Below, in pieces: positions 60,718-64,000 of a stretch of DNA of 64,000 nt (position 1 is its first letter; each line of letters begins with the position of its first letter). The notes beneath the pieces are model-generated. The model did no database searches, was not told where the DNA came from, and saw nothing but the letters and a program-made list of their open reading frames with translations. Both the position numbers and the translations under genes were made by a program. Origin of the DNA: Bacteroidales bacterium. Its GTDB lineage: Bacteria; Bacteroidota; Bacteroidia; Bacteroidales; UBA932. The DNA is taken from the NCBI GenBank assembly GCA_015060395.1, contig SUYP01000007.1, positions 32,267 through 96,266 of the forward strand. The letters are read 5' to 3'.

Positions 60718-63700
60718 TATTCAGCCACCTCTATCAGAGCATTGAACCTGTCACGGATTTCTGTTGCGAACTCTTTGTTGCCGTAGTGGTCAGAGAGGTC
60801 TTCCAGATATGATATGCAGCTGTAGCAAGCCTCGAACTCACGTTTTGCAAAGTCATAATGACAGAGGAAGAATTCCGAGGATATGAGAAGGTCATCTATG
60901 AAGCGGCGGGACAGTTCGAGTGCCTTTTCAGGAGCACCGGCATCATAATATGTCTCGATCATATCTATGACCATATACTCGTTCGAGAAGCCGAGATAGG
61001 TCATATCGAGAGGATAATTCTCCTCCGGAACACACTCCTGACACATATCGAGCATCTCCACTGCACGTGCCGTGTCGCCGATCTTGAGCATCTCCTTCGC
61101 AACATTGATAAAGATGCTTCTCTGCGAGAGCACGCCGCAGAAGGTGTAATAGTTCTGATAGTCAACGAAATAGTCCGTCCTCTTGAGAGCATCCCAGGCG
61201 AAGACGTTCTTCATCTTGTAATACAGATCCTCAGGGTCTGCAAAGCCGATCTCAGTGCTCTTCATCCTGTTCTGGATCGGAACGAACTTATAGGAGAATC
61301 CCTCATACATAAGATAATCCTTGATACCTATGTTGATGTCACCTCCCATACTGAGAAGATTGATAGGACGGTCCCACTGGTAATTCGACAGAAGGTCGAG
61401 CATAAAGAGCTCCGGCTTTGTCAGATAATCCTTGTCTTTAGGAATAGTCAAAGTGATCTGATCCGGAATCATATCCGCATACTTCTCATCGAGGATGCCA
61501 TATTTCAGGACGTTTTCCTTGTTCACAGGCACGATGAACTTGCGTGACATAATATAGTCAACCTGCTTTCCGCTCGACAGAGGAAGCTTGGCCTCAGAAT
61601 GCTTGAAGATACGCATCACATCCGAAAGGAGGAAGGCAGTGTCGCGGGTGTCATATATATATATGAATTCATTGGTTCCGTAAAGATACTGCTTAGGACC
61701 CACTGTAAGATCGAGAGGAGAAGACTCGTTCACAGCATATTTCATCTGATCGATATGCCAGTCGGTACCCAGAAGCGAAGTATTGGCGATACGCACATCC
61801 GTACGCACGTTCTCCACCTCCTGAGCATACCAGAGAGGGAAGGTATCATTGTCACCGTGGGTCACAAGAATGCCGTTCGGACCTACCGAATTGAGATAGT
61901 TCTTCGCCATCTCGACAGCTGTGTAGCGGTTGCTGCGGTCGTGGTCATCCCAGTTTTCCGATGCCATCTGGGCAGGAACACCGAGAAGAACGACAGCGAC
62001 AGCTGCAGAAGCTACGGTTTCACGACGGGCTCCCTTGAATCTTCCGGAATCAGCGATCCAGCTGTAAACCGCAGCCACAGCCAGTCCGATCCATATCGAG
62101 AATGAGTAGAAAGAGCCGGCGTATGCATAATCTCGCTCGCGGACCTGCAAAGGTGGCTGGTTGAGATATACGACGATGGCGATTCCGGTCATAAAGAACA
62201 TCAGGAAAGTAAGCCAGCATCCCCTCTTGTCGCGTCCGAACTGGAAGAATAGTCCTATCAGTCCGAGAAGGAGAGGAAGCATATAATAATGGTTCTTTCC
62301 TTTGTTGTCCTTCAGATATCCCGGAGCCATAGACTGGTCTCCGAGACGGAATTCATCCAGAGGCTTTATTCCGCTCTCCCAGTTACCGATGAACGGATCG
62401 CCCGGAGACGGGCTGTGGACATCATTCTGACGACCGGCGAAATTCCACATAAAGTATCTCCAGTACATCCAGTTCAGCTGATAATCGAAGAAGAACGCAA
62501 GATTCTGGAAGAAAGTCGGCTTCTTATGCTCGGCACCGGCCACAACCTGTCCGCCATTGCCCATATACGACTTGTAGAAGGCTATATGACGAGGATCGTT
62601 TCCGCTCCACATACGTGGGAAGAGCATCTTTCCCTTGGAATCATAGATCACATCTCCCGGCCCGTCAGCCTTGATGTACTTGTCACCCATCGGAGCCCAG
62701 TATTTTGTCTGCTCGATCTCGTATGGAGCATCGAAATACTGTCCGTAAACTAGAGGATTGCTGCCGTACTGCTCACGTCCGAGATATCTTACGAGAGTAA
62801 AAGGATTGTCAGGCTGGTACTCGTTGGTAGGAGTCTTGGCGCTTGAACGGATGATCACTATCGTAAAGAGGGAGAATCCTATCACTATCATCGTGAAGCA
62901 GAGAAGAATAGTGTTTGCAAACACCTTCTGCTGCTTCATCGTACGGAAGAGTCCCCAGAAGCACACTCCCAGAAGAGCCACCATAAAGAAGGCTGCACCG
63001 CTGTTGAACGGAAGGCCTAAAGTATTGACAAAGAATAGGTCAACGTATGCCGCGAACTTAGGAAGATACGGGATTATGCCGAAGAGGATCACAGCAAGGA
63101 TCACCACCGATACGAGAAAAATCTTCACATATTCCCAAAGGGAGTAATGTCCGCCCTCCCTCTGCTTGTAGTAGTACATAAACACCAGAGCCGGTATCGC
63201 AAGAAGGTTAAGGAGGTGGATACCAATGGACAGACCCATAAGAAGGGAAATGAGCACTATCCATCTGTTGGAGTATGGCTGGTCGGCCTGCTCATACCAT
63301 TTGGTCATCGCCCAGAACACCAAAGCCGTAATCAGAGATGACATAGCATACACCTCGCCCTCGACGGCTGAGAACCAGAATGTATCGCTGAATGTATATG
63401 CAAGCGCTCCCACGGCACCCGATGCGAAAATGGCAATTGCCTTTCCCACGCTGTATGTGCCGTCTTCCGCCGGCTTGATGAGTCTCTTTGCAAGAAAGAC
63501 TATGGTCAGATAGAGGAAGAATATGGTCAATGCAGAGCAGATAGCGCTGAAAGCGTTGACCGCCACTGCCGCGTGCATATTGTCGGAGAACATAGTGAAC
63601 AGCCTTGCAAAAAGCTGGAACACAGGGTTTCCCGGCGGGTGTCCCACTTCAAGCTTATATGACGAGGCAATGAACTCTCCGCAATCCCAGAAGGATGCAG

Positions 63701-63794
63701 TAGGCTCTATCGTCAGGAGATAGGTCACCGCCGCAATCATCGCAACGACTGCAGCCGTTATCCTGTTGTAAAGTGTAAATTTCTTTTTATCCAT
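60717..63794 (-). CDS. GT117 / DUF2723 polytopic membrane protein
   Basis: 1025 residues. It begins MDKKKFTLYNRITAAVVAMIAAVTYLLTIEPTASFWDCGEFIA in outline; the conserved S-F-W-D-C-G-E-F and VGHPPGNPVFQL are the marks of DUF2723 (glycosyltransferase family 117), a GT-C fold related to protein O-mannosyltransferases. About a dozen membrane segments occupy the first 620 residues; the C-terminal 400 residues are soluble, with THGDNDTFPLWYAQEV and tetratricopeptide-like helices near the end. A role in envelope or protein glycosylation is suggested for the family; neither donor nor acceptor is known here. It has a clear promoter. Confidence 0.9.
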   Translation of the reverse strand: MDKKKFTLYNRITAAVVAMIAAVTYLLTIEPTASFWDCGEFIASSYKLEVGHPPGNPVFQLFARLFTMFSDNMHAAVAVNAFSAICSALTIFFLYLTIVFLAKRLIKPAEDGTYSVGKAIAIFASGAVGALAYTFSDTFWFSAVEGEVYAMSSLITALVFWAMTKWYEQADQPYSNRWIVLISLLMGLSIGIHLLNLLAIPALVFMYYYKQREGGHYSLWEYVKIFLVSVVILAVILFGIIPYLPKFAAYVDLFFVNTLGLPFNSGAAFFMVALLGVCFWGLFRTMKQQKVFANTILLCFTMIVIGFSLFTIVIIRSSAKTPTNEYQPDNPFTLVRYLGREQYGSNPLVYGQYFDAPYEIEQTKYWAPMGDKYIKADGPGDVIYDSKGKMLFPRMWSGNDPRHIAFYKSYMGNGGQVVAGAEHKKPTFFQNLAFFFDYQLNWMYWRYFMWNFAGRQNDVHSPSPGDPFIGNWESGIKPLDEFRLGDQSMAPGYLKDNKGKNHYYMLPLLLGLIGLFFQFGRDKRGCWLTFLMFFMTGIAIVVYLNQPPLQVRERDYAYAGSFYSFSIWIGLAVAAVYSWIADSGRFKGARRETVASAAVAVVLLGVPAQMASENWDDHDRSNRYTAVEMAKNYLNSVGPNGILVTHGDNDTFPLWYAQEVENVRTDVRIANTSLLGTDWHIDQMKYAVNESSPLDLTVGPKQYLYGTNEFIYIYDTRDTAFLLSDVMRIFKHSEAKLPLSSGKQVDYIMSRKFIVPVNKENVLKYGILDEKYADMIPDQITLTIPKDKDYLTKPELFMLDLLSNYQWDRPINLLSMGGDINIGIKDYLMYEGFSYKFVPIQNRMKSTEIGFADPEDLYYKMKNVFAWDALKRTDYFVDYQNYYTFCGVLSQRSIFINVAKEMLKIGDTARAVEMLDMCQECVPEENYPLDMTYLGFSNEYMVIDMIETYYDAGAPEKALELSRRFIDDLLISSEFFLCHYDFAKREFEACYSCISYLEDLSDHYGNKEFATEIRDRFNALIEVAE

Positions 63795-63840
63795 TATATT
63801 TCATTTGTTTTTCAATCCGGAGGAATATCCTCAAAACTTA

Positions 63841-63873
63841 CAAATATACGATGAATATCACTATATTTGCAAA
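63841..63873 (-). promoter_or_regulatory. Promoter of the GT117 gene
   Basis: On the minus strand, TTTG (63870-63873), a 21-base spacer, TATATTTG (63841-63848), about 46 bases before the ATG at 63794. Confidence 0.75.
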
Positions 63874-64000
63874 ATAAAGTACCTATGTTTGTAATCTATT
63901 GAAAGACGCTCTCAGGGGCTTGTCGGCCCCTGCCGCTTGGCAGACCCCCGAGAAGTTTTTCATATAAAAGTTAAGCTACTGATATTTTTGCTAAATTTAT
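63862..64000 (+). other. Divergent promoter-like site and GC-rich structured segment
   Basis: TATATTTG (63862-63869) and TATGTTTG (63884-63891) face rightward. Downstream, 63911-63952 can fold as AGGGGC/GCCCCT, as CTGCC-GCTT-GGCAG, or with an outer CTC..GGGG / CCCC..GAG stem, followed by AAGTTTTT. No open frame is visible. It may be a leader of a gene beyond the window, or a small RNA. Confidence 0.35.

Noticed and set aside
1..64000. tRNA, rRNA, tmRNA, insertion sequences or prophage genes
   Set aside because: No cloverleaf, rRNA-like stretch, transposase or integrase was recognised on either strand, though a covariance search was not possible.

Overview
The window comes from a Bacteroidales-type member of the Bacteroidota. 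The evidence is a complete SusC/SusD operon, many lipoproteins with BACON domains, a GT117/DUF2723 membrane protein, a PG0541-type RND-associated protein, and recurring promoters of the Bacteroidota form TTTG-N20-TAnnTTTG with almost no Shine-Dalgarno sites. I cannot fix the genus. Base composition looks to be in the high 40s % GC, except for one AT-rich restriction-modification insertion.

Region 1 (1-12058, all minus strand) is an envelope locus. A secreted BACON plus non-specific DNA/RNA endonuclease lipoprotein, a secreted endonuclease/exonuclease/phosphatase enzyme, a TonB-dependent receptor, a DUF5689 lipoprotein and an M3 peptidase (cut by the window edge) lie nearly end to end. Upstream is a BACON/OB-fold lipoprotein. 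I read this as a candidate system for breaking down extracellular nucleic acid and importing the products.

Region 2 (10103-20436) is a tandem duplication of a two-gene unit: a large modular BACON/SusE-like lipoprotein followed by a four-domain fibronectin-like lipoprotein. The two large proteins share blocks of about 0.6-0.7 kb that are almost identical in DNA, separated by diverged blocks. They look like mosaic paralogs.

Region 3 (20523-30019) is one operon: SusC, SusD, DUF4843, PKD-like, TlpA-type thioredoxin lipoprotein and a TIG-like lipoprotein. It has no glycosidase. Region 4 (30136-35259) is an Oar-like TonB receptor followed by another BACON/OB lipoprotein that carries the same repeated module as Regions 1-2.

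Region 5 (35260-47269) is mostly housekeeping: metK with a long structured leader, smpB, miaA, and an operon trxA - outer-membrane barrel - LOG protein - polyprenyl synthase - holB - ricT-like - trmB. A low-GC type II restriction-modification pair sits between smpB and miaA, reading into smpB. Region 6 (47391-54560) is an RND efflux operon (TolC, adaptor, pump, P-II-like protein) with a divergent AraC regulator. Region 7 (54544-64000) holds a prolyl-tRNA deacylase, lgt, pgk, a secreted GH36 alpha-galactosidase, an RlmI-like methyltransferase and a GT117/DUF2723 protein. No tRNA, rRNA, CRISPR array or transposase was recognised. The only gene-free stretch over 300 bases is 35260-35679, the metK leader and divergent promoters.
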